64,000 nucleotides of DNA from JALYZC01 sp963725645 (GCA_963725645.1 CAVRZD010000002.1:930001-994000), one strand, 5' to 3'. Numbered from the stretch's first letter, positions 44,021 through 53,792 are shown. The notes: generated by a model not told the origin, from the sequence alone. Made by a program: numbers and translations.

Positions 44021-45415
44021 TCAGGCCGTGACGGCCGGCCGCGTGAGTGCCTTGACGAAGTCCTCGAGCTGGCCCGTCGTCCAGCACTCGAACGCCTGGC
44101 AGTAGTGCTCGTAGGCGGCGATCACCGAGTCGCCGTAGTTCCAGTACAGGCGAGGCTCCGGGTTGAGCCAGAACGTGCGCCCCGCCTTCGCGGTGACGGC
44201 GGCGAACACGTCGGCGCGCGGGTCGCGCCCGTTCGTGCGCGCGTCGCCCAGCACGATCACGGTGGCGCGCGGGTGCAGGTCGTCCTCGACCTTGACCAGG
44301 AATTCCTCCCACACGCGGCCGTAGTCGGTGTAGCCCGACACGTCGGCCACGCCGGCGTCGCGGCCGATCGCCTCGCTGACCGCCTTGAAGTTGCGCTCGC
44401 GCTCGAAGATCTCGGTCACCTCGGACACGCGCTCGATGAACACGAATGAGCGCAGCTTGCGGAAGGAGTCGTGCAGCGCGTGCAGCACCGAGAGGAAGAA
44501 GACCGACGCCGAGGTGACGCTCGTGGACACGTCGCAGAGGACGTAGATCTCCGGCCGCCGGGGACGGCGCGGCCGGTACTTGAGCACGATCGGGACGCCG
44601 CCGGTCTGCAGCGACGCGCGCATCGTGCGGCGAAAGTCGACGTGCGCATGGTGCCGGTGCCCGCGCGAGGTGTGGCCCTGCGTCGCCAGCCGCCGCTTGA
44701 GCTGGGCGACGATGCGGTGCACGGCGGCGAGGTCCTGGAGCGGGCCGCTCGGCAGCGCCCGGTCGAGCTCGTTCAGCGGCCGCGCCGAGGGCAGGCGCCG
44801 GGTGCGCTCGATCAGCGCCCGCTCGAGCTCGCGGCGCAGGTGCGCCTCGAAGGCCCGGAGCTCGTCGCGCGGCAGGCCCTCGCGGCGCGGGTCGTCCGCG
44901 GGCAGGTCGGGCTGGGGCTCGGATCGCAGGCCCAGCGCGCGGCGGATCCGCTGCACGTCGACCCCGATGACGCCCGATCCCTCGCCCTGGCGGCCGAACG
45001 CGGCGATCGCCAGCCGCGCGAGGTCGCGCATCGCGCCCTCGTTGCCCTCGCGCAGCGCCCGTGCGATCTGCGCGCGCAGCGCGTCGAGGTCGATCTGCGC
45101 GGCGGTCTCCTCGCCGGGCTCGGCGCCGCCCACGCCACCGTCCTCGCGCACCTCGCGCTCGAGCGCCTCGGCCTCGGCCGCGCGAAAGAAGAAGCGCTCG
45201 AACACGAGCTCGAACACGCGCCGGTCCTCCTGCGACTTGGCCAGCGTCGCCGCGAGCGCCTCGCGCACGTCCTCGCGCTCGGTCCACGGGACCTCGCCGA
45301 GCGCGGCGAACGCGTCGAGCAGCTCGGCCGTGCCGATCGCCACGCCCTCGTCGCGGAGCTCGTCGGCGAAGCCGAGCAGGCGTGCCGGCAGGCCGCCGTG
45401 CTCAGAGGGGGGCAT
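44021..45415 (-). CDS. CoxE-like VWA-domain protein
   Basis: The 464-aa protein has an N-terminal helical part and a C-terminal von Willebrand A domain with the metal-site motif DVSTS, and later TDYG and LGDART. CoxE proteins pair with a MoxR-type ATPase (CoxD) to mature molybdenum-copper CO dehydrogenase, but the same pair occurs elsewhere. No cox structural gene lies in the window. Its start overlaps the end of the ATPase gene. Confidence 0.82.
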   Translation of the reverse strand: MPPSEHGGLPARLLGFADELRDEGVAIGTAELLDAFAALGEVPWTEREDVREALAATLAKSQEDRRVFELVFERFFFRAAEAEALEREVREDGGVGGAEPGEETAAQIDLDALRAQIARALREGNEGAMRDLARLAIAAFGRQGEGSGVIGVDVQRIRRALGLRSEPQPDLPADDPRREGLPRDELRAFEAHLRRELERALIERTRRLPSARPLNELDRALPSGPLQDLAAVHRIVAQLKRRLATQGHTSRGHRHHAHVDFRRTMRASLQTGGVPIVLKYRPRRPRRPEIYVLCDVSTSVTSASVFFLSVLHALHDSFRKLRSFVFIERVSEVTEIFERERNFKAVSEAIGRDAGVADVSGYTDYGRVWEEFLVKVEDDLHPRATVIVLGDARTNGRDPRADVFAAVTAKAGRTFWLNPEPRLYWNYGDSVIAAYEHYCQAFECWTTGQLEDFVKALTRPAVTA

Positions 45416-46289
45416 TGACGTCGGAGAGCTTGATCCCGACGCGCTCGGCGACCGTGTCGAGGTCGGTTCGGTGCTTGACGATGATGCTCATCGTCTCCCG
45501 GAAGACGTCGGCGTCGATGTCGTCGGCGCCGAGCAGCAGGAGCGCACGCGCCCAGTCGATCGACTCGGCGATCGAGGGGGGCTTCTTCAGGTCGAGCCCA
45601 CGCACCTGCTGGACCAGTTCGACCAGCTTGCGCGCGACGGTGTCCGACAGGTCGGGTGCGTGCAGCCGCACGATCGCCAGCTCGTGCTCGATCTCCGGGT
45701 AGTCGAGCCACAAGTACAGGCAGCGGCGCTTGAGCGCCTCGGTCAACTCGCGCGAGTTGTTCGACGTCAGCACGACAACCGGCTGCGTGCGCGCCTCGAT
45801 CAACCCCAGCTCGGGGATCGAGATCTGGAAGTCGGACAGCAGTTCGAGCAGCATCGCCTCGAACTCCTGGTCGGTCTTGTCGATCTCGTCGATCAGGAGC
45901 ACGACCGGCTCCTCCGCGGCGATCGCGGTCATCAACGGCCGCGCGAGCAGGAACTCCTCGGAGAAGATGTCCTCCTGGACCGCCTCCCAGCCCGCGCCGC
46001 GCTCCTCCGCCTGGATCCGCAGGAGCTGCTTGCGGTAGTTCCACTCGTACAGCGCCTTCGCCTCGTCCAGGCCCTCGTAGCACTGCAGGCGTACGAGCGG
46101 GCGATCGAGGTAGCGGCTCAGCGCCTTGGCGAGCTCGGTCTTGCCGACGCCGGCCGGGCCCTCCACCAGCACCGGTTTGCCCAGCTTCGCCGCGAGGTAG
46201 GAGACCAGCGCGGTCGACTCCCCGGGCAGGTAGCCGACGCCGCGAAGCCCATCGGCGACGTCGGTGACGGAGGTCGGCTCGACGCTCAT
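45402..46289 (-). CDS. MoxR/CoxD-type AAA+ ATPase
   Basis: The 295-aa ATPase has Walker A EGPAGVGKTE, Walker B VVLLIDEIDK, and sensor-1 LTSNNSRELTEALKRRC. It is of the MoxR family, chaperone-like ATPases that remodel metal enzymes with a VWA partner, here the next gene. The ATG is divergent from a small membrane protein gene, 17 bp away. The pair stands right after the hydrogenase operon, but convergently. Confidence 0.87.
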   Translation of the reverse strand: MSVEPTSVTDVADGLRGVGYLPGESTALVSYLAAKLGKPVLVEGPAGVGKTELAKALSRYLDRPLVRLQCYEGLDEAKALYEWNYRKQLLRIQAEERGAGWEAVQEDIFSEEFLLARPLMTAIAAEEPVVLLIDEIDKTDQEFEAMLLELLSDFQISIPELGLIEARTQPVVVLTSNNSRELTEALKRRCLYLWLDYPEIEHELAIVRLHAPDLSDTVARKLVELVQQVRGLDLKKPPSIAESIDWARALLLLGADDIDADVFRETMSIIVKHRTDLDTVAERVGIKLSDVNAPL

Positions 46290-46306
46290 GCGACGCCGAA
46301 TGCTAG

Positions 46307-46531
46307 ATGGTCAGGGATACTCGGCCCGGCATGCTGCTGGCGGACATCATCGACCAGTACTACCGGGCCGGGCCCGAGCCGGGCTCGTTCATCGCCCTGA
46401 TGGTGCTGGGCTTCATCGTCGGGATCTTCGGCCACCTGATCCGCTCGCGGCTGGTGATCGGCGTCGGCGTGGTGATGATCTTCGCGGCCACGGTGATCCT
46501 CCCGCTCCAGTTCGCCGGCCAGTTCCAGTAG
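46307..46531 (+). CDS. Small two-helix membrane protein
   Basis: The 74-aa product (66 aa if the ATG at 46331 is used) has two hydrophobic helices (about residues 27-45 and 49-66) and little else. The internal MLLADIIDQYYRAG start looks more natural. No family assigned. It lies between the divergent MoxR gene and the acyl-CoA dehydrogenase. Confidence 0.55.
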   Translation: MVRDTRPGMLLADIIDQYYRAGPEPGSFIALMVLGFIVGIFGHLIRSRLVIGVGVVMIFAATVILPLQFAGQFQ

Positions 46532-46541
46532 AACACGCGGC

Positions 46542-48291
46542 GTGAGCCCGGCCGAGGCCGCCACCGCCGCCGACGTCACGTCCTTCGCGAAGGCGCTGGT
46601 CCTGGGCGAGATCCACGAGGAACTGGTCTTTCCCTTCCCGCTCCCGGACGAGGCGGAGGCCGCGAAGGTGCGCGGCCTGATCGACGCGTTTCGCTCCTAC
46701 GCGGCGGACCACATCGACTCCCGGGAGATCGACGAGAAGCGCTGGATCGACGACCGGGTGTTCACCGACCTCGGCGAGCTCGGCCTCGTGGGGCTCTACG
46801 TTCCCGAGGAGTACGGAGGCCAGGGCCTGTCCCAGACGGGCTACGCGCGGGTGTTCGAGGCGTTCGGACAGGTCGACGGGTCGCTGACCGTCGCGCTCGG
46901 CGTGCACCAGTCGATCGGGATGAAGGGCATCGTGCTGTTCGGCAACGACGAGCAGAAGCAGCGGCTCCTGCCGGACCTGGCGGCGGGCCGCAAGCTCGCC
47001 GGTTTCGCGCTGACCGAGCCCGGAGCCGGCTCGGACGCCTACCACGTCGAGTCCCGCGCCGTGCGCCAGGCCGACGGCTCGTGGCTGCTCAACGGCGAGA
47101 AGCGGTGGATCGGCAACGGCGGGCGCGGCTCGGTGTTCTGCGTGTTCGCGCGCGCCGAGCTCGCGGACGGCAAGGACTCGCACATCGCGCTGATCGTCGA
47201 GAAGGGGATGAAGGGCTTCGAGGCCGGCGAGCCCTACGACACGATGGGTCTGCGGGGCAACAATTTCGTGTCCGCTCTACTTCAACGACGTGCGGGTGCC
47301 GCCCGAGAACGTGCTGGGCGAGCCGGGGGAGGGGTTCCACATCGCCATGGAGGTGCTCAACAACGGGCGCCTGTCGCTGGGCACCGGGTCGGTGGGCCTC
47401 GCCAAGCGGCTGATCGACCTCGCGATCGACCACGTCAGCTCGCGCCGCCAGTTCGGCCGCCCGCTGGGCGACTTCGACCTCGTCGAGGAGAAGATCGGCT
47501 GGATGGTCTCCTACCTGTTCGGGCTGGAGTCGATGAGCTACCTGACGACCGGCCTGGTCGACGCGGGCATCGACGACTACTCCGTCGAGTCGGCGATGGC
47601 CAAGGTCACGGGCACCGAGTTCGTCTGGTACCAGGCGAACCGGGCGATGCAGCTCGCGGGCGGGCTCGGGTACATGCGCGACCAACCCTACGAGCAGGTG
47701 CTGCGCGACATCCGCATCTTCCCGATCTTCGAGGGCGCCAACGACGTGCTGCGCTCGTTCGTCGCGCTCTCGGTGCTGAAGGCGCTCGGGGACGAGTTGA
47801 AGTTGTTGGCCGTTGACGATCTGTCTGACCCTTTGCGGGTGGTCGGCGCCTGGGCCGGCTACGTCGGTGGGCGGCTCAAGCGCGAGGTGCGGCCCGACTC
47901 GGTCACGCTGGCCGACGACGCGCTCTCGGGCCTGGCGGCGCCGGTGGCCGACCAGGTCAAGCGCCTGCGCGCGACCTCCGAGGGCCTGCTGCGCCGCTAC
48001 GGGCGAGAGATCATCGACCAGGGGCTGCACCACAAGCGCCTGGCCGCTGCGCTCGCCGACGTGTACGCGCAGGTGGCAGTGCTGTCGCGGGTCACGTCGA
48101 TCTTCGCCGACCAGGGCGTCGAGGCATCCGGTCAGGAGCGCTACATCGCCGAGACGTTCTGCACGCGCGCGGCGCGCCGGGTCGGGCTCGAGCTGGACGA
48201 GATCGAGGACAACGACGACGAGCGCATGCACTCGATTGCGCGCCTCGCCTACCGGCGCGGGGCCTACGGCTACGCGCTGTTCGAGGACTGA
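46542..48291 (+). CDS. Acyl-CoA dehydrogenase (long-chain type), broken by a frameshift
   Basis: The FAD enzyme starts at the GTG 46542. The N-part holds LYVPEEYGGQGL, GFALTEPGAGSD and GEKRWIGNG; at about 47275 the match shifts frame (NNFVS to LYFNDVRVPPENVLG), explained by one extra G in TCCGCTC. The C-part holds RRQFGRPLGD, and FEGANDVLR with the probable catalytic Glu, then an extra 180-residue helical domain, as in VLCAD/ACAD9-type enzymes. Repaired length is about 582 aa. It takes the first oxidation step of fatty-acid breakdown. Confidence 0.8.
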
Positions 48292-48295
48292 CCGG

Positions 48296-49021
48296 TCAGC
48301 TCTCGTCCCGGCGTCGCGGCAGCGCGGTCGTCGGGTCGTCGGGCGCCGGTGCGCCGCGGTGCACGCGGGTCGCCGCCGTGGCGCCCTCGGGCGGGCGCAT
48401 CGGGGCGTCCTGGAGCGGACGGGTCGCCACCGTCCCGGGCGCCGCGGCGGACGGCTCCGGCTCGGCCGCGCGCTCGAGCGGCGGCTCGGGGCGCTGGGCC
48501 GCGCGCACCCGCATGCCGGCGTAGGCCAGCACCACGGCGACGGCGAGCGTCACGAAGATGCCCCACTGCAGGCCGACCGCCACGCCGGTGCCGAAGTCCG
48601 GCCGGTCGAAGAACCGCCACAGGATCAGGAACGCGACCCAGACGCCCGCGGCCATGATCACGCCGCCGTCGCCGCCGGGGAGGTGGAAGGCCCGCCGCTC
48701 GGCGCGCGCAAACAGCAGGAACAGCACGGCCACGGCGACCAGCAGGACGGCGGCCTCGACCCAGCCGAAGGTGGACAGCCCGCTGTGGGAGAGCGAGGCG
48801 GCCTGCTTGTGCGCCGGCACGACCGTCGGGCTCGTCGAGTACCAGGGCAGGAACAGGCACACGAACAGGGCGAGCGCGGCGCCGGCGGCGAGGCGCTGAT
48901 CGCCGGCGAGCGTCCGCCAGGCGCGGCCGACGCGGCGCGCGGCGCCCGGGCGCTCGGGGTCGCCCGAACCGTGACCGTGTTCCTGCCGCTCCGGAGCGTT
49001 CGCGTCGAGCGGCTCGGTCAT
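48296..49021 (-). CDS. Four-helix membrane protein
   Basis: The 241-aa product starts at the ATG overlapping the EVE gene stop. Predicted helices lie at about residues 36-54, 80-100, 112-130 and 145-165; a Pro/Glu-rich cytoplasmic tail of 75 residues follows. No known motif. It is one of several such proteins seen in this kind of actinobacterium, function unknown. The longer upstream frame is antisense to nothing real and was dropped. Confidence 0.6.
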   Translation of the reverse strand: MTEPLDANAPERQEHGHGSGDPERPGAARRVGRAWRTLAGDQRLAAGAALALFVCLFLPWYSTSPTVVPAHKQAASLSHSGLSTFGWVEAAVLLVAVAVLFLLFARAERRAFHLPGGDGGVIMAAGVWVAFLILWRFFDRPDFGTGVAVGLQWGIFVTLAVAVVLAYAGMRVRAAQRPEPPLERAAEPEPSAAAPGTVATRPLQDAPMRPPEGATAATRVHRGAPAPDDPTTALPRRRDES

Positions 49022-49485
49022 GCGCGGACGCCCGCGGCCGCGCGCAGGCGCTCCAGCAGCACGCCGGCGTCGGCCTCCGAGACGGCGCGGATCTGCCCCT
49101 GGAACGCGAGCTTCCAGTGCTCGCGCGGCCACCTGCGGATGTGCTCGAGCTCGTCCGCCAGCTCCTCGGCGGGCACCCACTCGGCCTCCTCGAGCACCAG
49201 CTCGGGCTCGGTCTCGAAGCGCCACGGGTAGGCGTCGGCCTTGCCCGGCTTTCCGGGCCAGACCTTGGTGCGGTCCTCGTACAGCTCGCCGGTCACGCGG
49301 ATCGAGGCGCCGAACGCGCTCACCCTCGTGAGGTAGAGGACGATCCGGTCGCCCGGGACGATCTGCTCGGCGAAGCCGCGCCGGCGCTCCTTGAGGCCGA
49401 TCAGGCCGAAGTCGCGGGCCCGGGTGGCCGCGAAGTTCTCCGGCGAGCCGGTCAGGATCCAGTTCTGCGGGACGGCATCGGCCAC
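49018..49485 (-). CDS. EVE-domain protein
   Basis: The 155-aa protein is a compact EVE/PUA-like domain: NWILTGSPENF, GDRIVLYLTRVSAFGASIRVTG (in part) and the closing hydrophobic helix. EVE domains bind modified bases in DNA or RNA and occur in defence and RNA-modification contexts. Here the neighbours are not defence genes. ATGA-coupled to the downstream membrane-protein gene. Confidence 0.72.
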   Translation of the reverse strand: MADAVPQNWILTGSPENFAATRARDFGLIGLKERRRGFAEQIVPGDRIVLYLTRVSAFGASIRVTGELYEDRTKVWPGKPGKADAYPWRFETEPELVLEEAEWVPAEELADELEHIRRWPREHWKLAFQGQIRAVSEADAGVLLERLRAAAGVRA

Positions 49486-49512
49486 GGCCGCATTGTAGGT
49501 CGCGTCGATCGC

Positions 49513-49974
49513 CTAGGAGATCGGGATGTCCTCGACCTCGACCGGCGTCCTGCGCCGCAGCTCCAGGCGCTCGAGGTACCAGTCGATCAGCGCCCGCACG
49601 AGCAGCAGCAGCTCGCGCACGAGCTCGGTGAGCTGCTCGGCCAGCTCGCGCGGGATCAGGCCCCGCACGACCTCGATCAGCGCCACCAGCGCCTGCAGCT
49701 CGCGCGTGGACTGGTCGGCGCCGGCGCCGGGAACCGCATAGCCGTTGCGCGGCGGGCGGCCGGCGCGCGGTCGCCCCCGCTCGCCCTCGCCCGCGGGAGG
49801 CGGCTCACCCGTCACGGACGCCTCGCGCGCGGCCTCGGCCGCCTGATCGGCCAGCCGCTCGACCGCGTCCTGCGTCGAGCGGATGCGGGCGCGGAGCGCG
49901 TCGAGGGGATCGTCGCCAGGCTGCTGGCCGGACGGGTCACCCGATGTCTGCGGTGGAGGATCGTTCGGCTTCAT
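49513..49974 (-). CDS. Hypothetical protein with amphipathic C-terminal helices
   Basis: The 153-aa product has a disordered, Pro/Gly-rich N-half and a helical C-half (ELQALVALIEVVRGLIP, LTELVRELLLLVRAL). It might bind membranes or a partner but shows no named domain. Its first 38 bases overlap the end of the ArsA-like gene in another frame, so the two are coupled. Confidence 0.52.
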   Translation of the reverse strand: MKPNDPPPQTSGDPSGQQPGDDPLDALRARIRSTQDAVERLADQAAEAAREASVTGEPPPAGEGERGRPRAGRPPRNGYAVPGAGADQSTRELQALVALIEVVRGLIPRELAEQLTELVRELLLLVRALIDWYLERLELRRRTPVEVEDIPIS

Positions 49975-51139
49975 CGAGGGTCACCACGAGAGCGCCGTCG
50001 GCGAGACGAGCCTCGGTCGGTCGCCACCCCGCCAGCGCTGACGGCAGCATGATAGTCCGCTTCTGGCCGTCGACCCGCACCACCAGCTCGGGTCCGATCT
50101 TCTTCAGCGAGATGTCCCCACGGTCGGCGAACGGCATCTGCAGGCGGACCTGCGCGCGCCGCTCGTCGACCGTCAGCTCGGTCGCGAGCGACTCGTGCAG
50201 TACCGCCGCGGGCGCCTGCTCGTCCGAGTACAGCGCGTCGGCGAGGCGGTCGAGCATGACCGGGCCGGCGACCTCGGCCTCGAAGTAGGGCGCGAGCAGC
50301 ACCGGGACGGGCGCGAACGCCGAGTGCACGCGCTCGAGGTGCTCGCGCTGGCGCTCGCGCCAGGCGCCGAAGTAGGTGCCCTCGACGGCGTCGGGGAACA
50401 CGCGGTTCACCACCACCGCGTCGGTCAGGTAGCCGTACAGGTTCAGGTAGGTGAACGTCCGCATCGCCTCGCCGATGACCATCTTGTCCGGGTTCATCAC
50501 GAGACGGATCGTGGCCCGCTCGCGATCGCGGAGGATCTCGTTCATCGCGATGAGGTTGCCGACCAGGGCGCGCACGTCCTCGACCACCGCGGAGCCCGGC
50601 ATCGGCACGTCGAGCACGGTGCGCACGATCGGGCGCGCGGCGGCCATGATCTGGCGCTCGAACGGGAAGACCTTGTTCAGCCACCAGCGGGCGACGTCGG
50701 GGAACGACAGCAGCCGCAGCGTCTCGCCGGTGGGCGCGCAGTCCACGATCACGACGTCGAACTCGCCGGCCTCGTGATGGCGCTTGATCGCGAGCAGCGA
50801 GAACAGCTCGTCGGCGCCGGGCGGCACCGTCAGCTCCTCTGCGCTGATGCGGTCCACCCCCTGGTCCACCAGGAGATCGCCGAGCCACGCCTGCATCGCC
50901 GACCAGTTGCTCTCCATCTCCTGCTGCGCCTGCACCTCTTGGCCCCACAGGCGATCGCTCACCTGGGTCGGCTCGGCGTCCAGCTCCGCCTCGAGCGCCT
51001 CCGACAGCGAGTGGGCCGGGTCCGTCGAGAGGACGAGGGTCCGCAGGCCGTCGCGCGCGCAGCGCTGGGCGGTGGCGGCGGCCACGGAGGTTTTTCCCAC
51101 GCCGCCCTTACCGGTGTAAAGAATGGTTCTAGGAGCCAC
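49937..51139 (-). CDS. ArsA/GET3-family ATPase with an HSP20-like C-terminus
   Basis: The 400-aa protein has a deviant P-loop GKGGVGKTS, STDPAHSLSEAL and the switch DCAPTGETLRLL. It lacks the second ATPase half of ArsA. Residues about 325-395 form an alpha-crystallin-like beta domain (LQMPFADRGDISLKKIGPELVVRV in outline), as in the ArsA-HSP20 subfamily of actinobacteria and cyanobacteria. No ars gene is near, so a chaperone-like role in protein targeting is more likely than arsenite efflux. Confidence 0.82.
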   Translation of the reverse strand: MAPRTILYTGKGGVGKTSVAAATAQRCARDGLRTLVLSTDPAHSLSEALEAELDAEPTQVSDRLWGQEVQAQQEMESNWSAMQAWLGDLLVDQGVDRISAEELTVPPGADELFSLLAIKRHHEAGEFDVVIVDCAPTGETLRLLSFPDVARWWLNKVFPFERQIMAAARPIVRTVLDVPMPGSAVVEDVRALVGNLIAMNEILRDRERATIRLVMNPDKMVIGEAMRTFTYLNLYGYLTDAVVVNRVFPDAVEGTYFGAWRERQREHLERVHSAFAPVPVLLAPYFEAEVAGPVMLDRLADALYSDEQAPAAVLHESLATELTVDERRAQVRLQMPFADRGDISLKKIGPELVVRVDGQKRTIMLPSALAGWRPTEARLADGALVVTLDEAERSSTADIG

Positions 51140-51178
51140 GCGGCCAGTCTACGGCGACTACCCGCGAGGCGGCGGACC

Positions 51179-51354
51179 CTTGGCCGCGCTGGCTCCGGCT
51201 CGTAGACAACGAGCCTCCGCCTGCCCAGGCGAATGTAAACGGGCGGCTTCGCCGCCCTCCGGGCCCCGGCAGCTCCGGGCTTGTAGACAACAAGCCCTCC
51301 GCTGCGCGGGGCAGTTAGTACCGCTTCGCGGTAGCCGGAGCCAGCGCGGCCCAA
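51179..51354. repeat. Dispersed structured repeat, copy 2, with terminal inverted repeats
   Basis: This 176-bp element starts TTGGCCGCGCTGGCTCCGG and ends with its near-perfect complement (51333-51354, one extra C). Inside are hairpins at 51197-51215 and 51277-51297 that share the loop TAGACAA, and one at 51241-51257. It is the inverted counterpart of 1-157. No transposase is present, so it looks like a MITE or REP/BIME-like unit. No target duplication is obvious. It fills the gap between two minus-strand genes. Confidence 0.72.
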
Positions 51355-51381
51355 GCTGCACCGGTCGAGCAAGAGCCGCGG

Positions 51382-52584
51382 CTAGGAGTTCAGATATCGC
51401 GTGAACTTCGCGGCATAGGTGCAGTACGGCGAGGGGCCCACCCGGTCGCACAGGCCGCGGAGGAAGTCGCGCAGGAGCACCATGTAGCTGGTGTCGGAGA
51501 TCTCGCCCGACAGCGAATAGCGCGCCCAGCGGCCGGTGTCGAACTTCGGCAGCTCGCGCCGCGCCTCCCGGTCGCCGGCGGCGAAGAGGCTGCGCGCCTT
51601 GGCGCTCCTGCCGAGCTTCGGGCTGCCCATGTCGTACAGGCCGTTGAGCGCCTGGATGAAGGCGTTCAGCACGTAGTAGTGCGGCGCGAACGAGTAGATG
51701 ACGTAGTGCACCCGGCCGGGGCCCATGCGCGTACGGACGCCCCGCGGCGGCGCGAGCTGGAAGATCTTCAGGCTCTGGTAGGCGAGCGACGCGTACGACC
51801 GGTTGCGCAGCAGCACGGACGCATGGATCAGGGCCTGGACGGCCGTCCCCTGCGACAACGAGCTCGTCCACGGTGGGCTGCCCCCGCCGAAGTGGAAGTA
51901 GTACTCCCAGGCCGCGCCGCCGTCGCGGTTGACGGCCAGAGGGACGAGCTCGTCGAGCCGGTAGGTGGCGAGGCTCTTGGACTTGTCGTTGACGGCGGCG
52001 TTGACCTTGCCCCAGGTCGCGAGCTGTTGGAGCTGCATCCCCTCGCCGGGGTAGTACTGGAAGATCAGCTGGCTCCCGTAGAACTGGACGCGGTCGCCGG
52101 CCCCCGGGAGCGGCGAGTTCTTCCAGAACTCCGTGTTCTTCGCCACGATCAGGAACACGGGCTCCAGGCGCGCCGCGGTCAGCGCCCCCTTCTGGGCGAT
52201 CTCGTCGGTGTTCTCGATCACCCACCCGAGCTCCTTGCGGCGCTTTCCACTCAGGCTGTTGCGGGTCGAGACGGCCTGGTCGTAGGCCTTCAGGCGGTCC
52301 TGGTACTCGACCTGGTCGATCTGCCCCGAGGCGAGCAGCTGGCGCAGCGCCGTTCGGGTCGCGCCGGCGCGGACGGCCGCGCGTGCCCGGGCGGCGCGGG
52401 CGGCCCGGGTTCCGCCCGGCGGCGCGGGCATATCGGTGGCCGGCACCGCGGGGTCGTTGACCGCTCGCTCGTGCCGGGCGCTCTGGTCCAGCACGAGCAC
52501 GCGCCCGGCGAAGGCCGGCGCGGGGAGGACGAGGAGCATCAGCACGGCCAGAAACCCGCGCAATACAGACTGATTCAGCCGCAT
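51382..52584 (-). CDS. Exported D-glucuronyl C5-epimerase-like protein
   Basis: The 400-aa product starts at the ATG giving a clear signal peptide (MRLNQSVLRGFLAVLML, cleavage after AFA). The C-terminal half has the epimerase-family stretch GGSPPWTSSLSQGTAVQAL, and a helical alpha/alpha-toroid pattern. The family changes D-glucuronate to L-iduronate in heparan; bacterial members may act on exopolysaccharide. Earlier in-frame Met residues lack the signal-peptide context. Confidence 0.7.
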   Translation of the reverse strand: MRLNQSVLRGFLAVLMLLVLPAPAFAGRVLVLDQSARHERAVNDPAVPATDMPAPPGGTRAARAARARAAVRAGATRTALRQLLASGQIDQVEYQDRLKAYDQAVSTRNSLSGKRRKELGWVIENTDEIAQKGALTAARLEPVFLIVAKNTEFWKNSPLPGAGDRVQFYGSQLIFQYYPGEGMQLQQLATWGKVNAAVNDKSKSLATYRLDELVPLAVNRDGGAAWEYYFHFGGGSPPWTSSLSQGTAVQALIHASVLLRNRSYASLAYQSLKIFQLAPPRGVRTRMGPGRVHYVIYSFAPHYYVLNAFIQALNGLYDMGSPKLGRSAKARSLFAAGDREARRELPKFDTGRWARYSLSGEISDTSYMVLLRDFLRGLCDRVGPSPYCTYAAKFTRYLNS

Positions 52585-52662
52585 CGCGGGGATGCTACGC
52601 TCGCGCACCGCTCGCTTCCTCGATTGCAAGACGCCCTGCAAGACAGCCAAAGGAACACATTC

Positions 52663-53766
52663 GTGCGCTCACCGATTCGGTCGTCCCTGCTGATCCTCGC
52701 CCTCCTGGCCGTTCCCCTCCTGCTCCTGGCCGGCTGTGGCGGGGGTGGCGGAGAGGATCCGCAGAAGGTGCTACAGGAGACCTTCGGCAGCAACAAGAAG
52801 GTCACCAGCGGAAAGCTCGATCTGTCGCTCTCGATCACCACGGAGGGCGTGCAGAACGTCAAGGGCCCGATCACGATCAGCCTCACGGGGCCGTTCCAGA
52901 GCCAGGGCCCCAGCACGCTGCCGAAGTTCGACTTCGACCTCAAGATCGGCGCCCAGGGCCAGAACTTCACGGCCGGTGCGATCTCCACCGGCGACAAGGG
53001 CTACATCAAGCTCCAGGGCAACACGTATGAGGTGTCCGACCAGGTCTTCAACGCGTTCAAGCAGGGCTTCCAGCGCTCCCAGGCACAGCAGAACGGCACC
53101 CAGAAGAATCCGTCGCTGACCTCGCTCGGCATCAACCCGAAGGACTGGCTCAAGAGCCCGGAGAACAAGGGCGAGGAGGACGTGGAGGGCACGACGACCA
53201 TCCACATCGCGTCCGGCGTCGACATCTCCAAGCTGCTCGACGGCGTCGGCCAGCTGCTCGGCAAGGCAAGCCAGCTCGGCGTCTCGCAGACGCAGCGGCT
53301 CCCGAGCACGCTGACCGCCGCGCAGAAGAAGAAGGTGGAGGACGCGATCGAGGACCCGACCTTCGACGTCTACACCGGCAAGGACGACAAGATCGTGCGC
53401 CGGATAACGGTCAAGCTCAAGTTCAAGGTGGCGGCGTCCTCCCAGCAGCGGGCCAACGGCCTGAAGGGCGGCGAGGTCACCCTCGACGTCAAGATCGGCG
53501 AGCTCAACCAGCCGCAGACGATCAACGCGCCCGCGAACGCCAAGCCGTTCTCGGACCTCTCCAGCGCGCTCAGCGGCCTCGGGGCGCTCGGGGCGCTGAG
53601 CGGCGGCAGCGGGTCGCTCGGCGGCACCGGCACCGGGACCACGGGCACCGGCTCCACCGGCGGCAGCAGCGCGAAGGTCCAGGCCTACGCGCAGTGCGTG
53701 CAGCAGGCCGGCAGCGACGTGGCCAAGGCGCAGGCCTGCGCCAAGCTGCTCACGCCCGGCGGCTAG
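52663..53766 (+). CDS. LppX/LprG-like lipoprotein
   Basis: The 367-aa product starts at GTG with AAAGGA upstream. It has a lipoprotein signal peptide ending LLLAGCGGG (Cys about 22), a beta-rich body with TSGKLDLSLSI and YIKLQGNTYEVSD typical of lipid-binding LolA/LppX-like folds, and a Gly/Thr/Ser-rich linker before a short Cys-containing C-terminus (YAQCVQQAG, AQACAKL). It may ferry lipids in the envelope. Divergent from the epimerase-like gene across 78 bp. Confidence 0.68.
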   Translation: MRSPIRSSLLILALLAVPLLLLAGCGGGGGEDPQKVLQETFGSNKKVTSGKLDLSLSITTEGVQNVKGPITISLTGPFQSQGPSTLPKFDFDLKIGAQGQNFTAGAISTGDKGYIKLQGNTYEVSDQVFNAFKQGFQRSQAQQNGTQKNPSLTSLGINPKDWLKSPENKGEEDVEGTTTIHIASGVDISKLLDGVGQLLGKASQLGVSQTQRLPSTLTAAQKKKVEDAIEDPTFDVYTGKDDKIVRRITVKLKFKVAASSQQRANGLKGGEVTLDVKIGELNQPQTINAPANAKPFSDLSSALSGLGALGALSGGSGSLGGTGTGTTGTGSTGGSSAKVQAYAQCVQQAGSDVAKAQACAKLLTPGG

Positions 53767-53792
53767 CGCCCGCGGCGCACCGCTGTGGGCTT

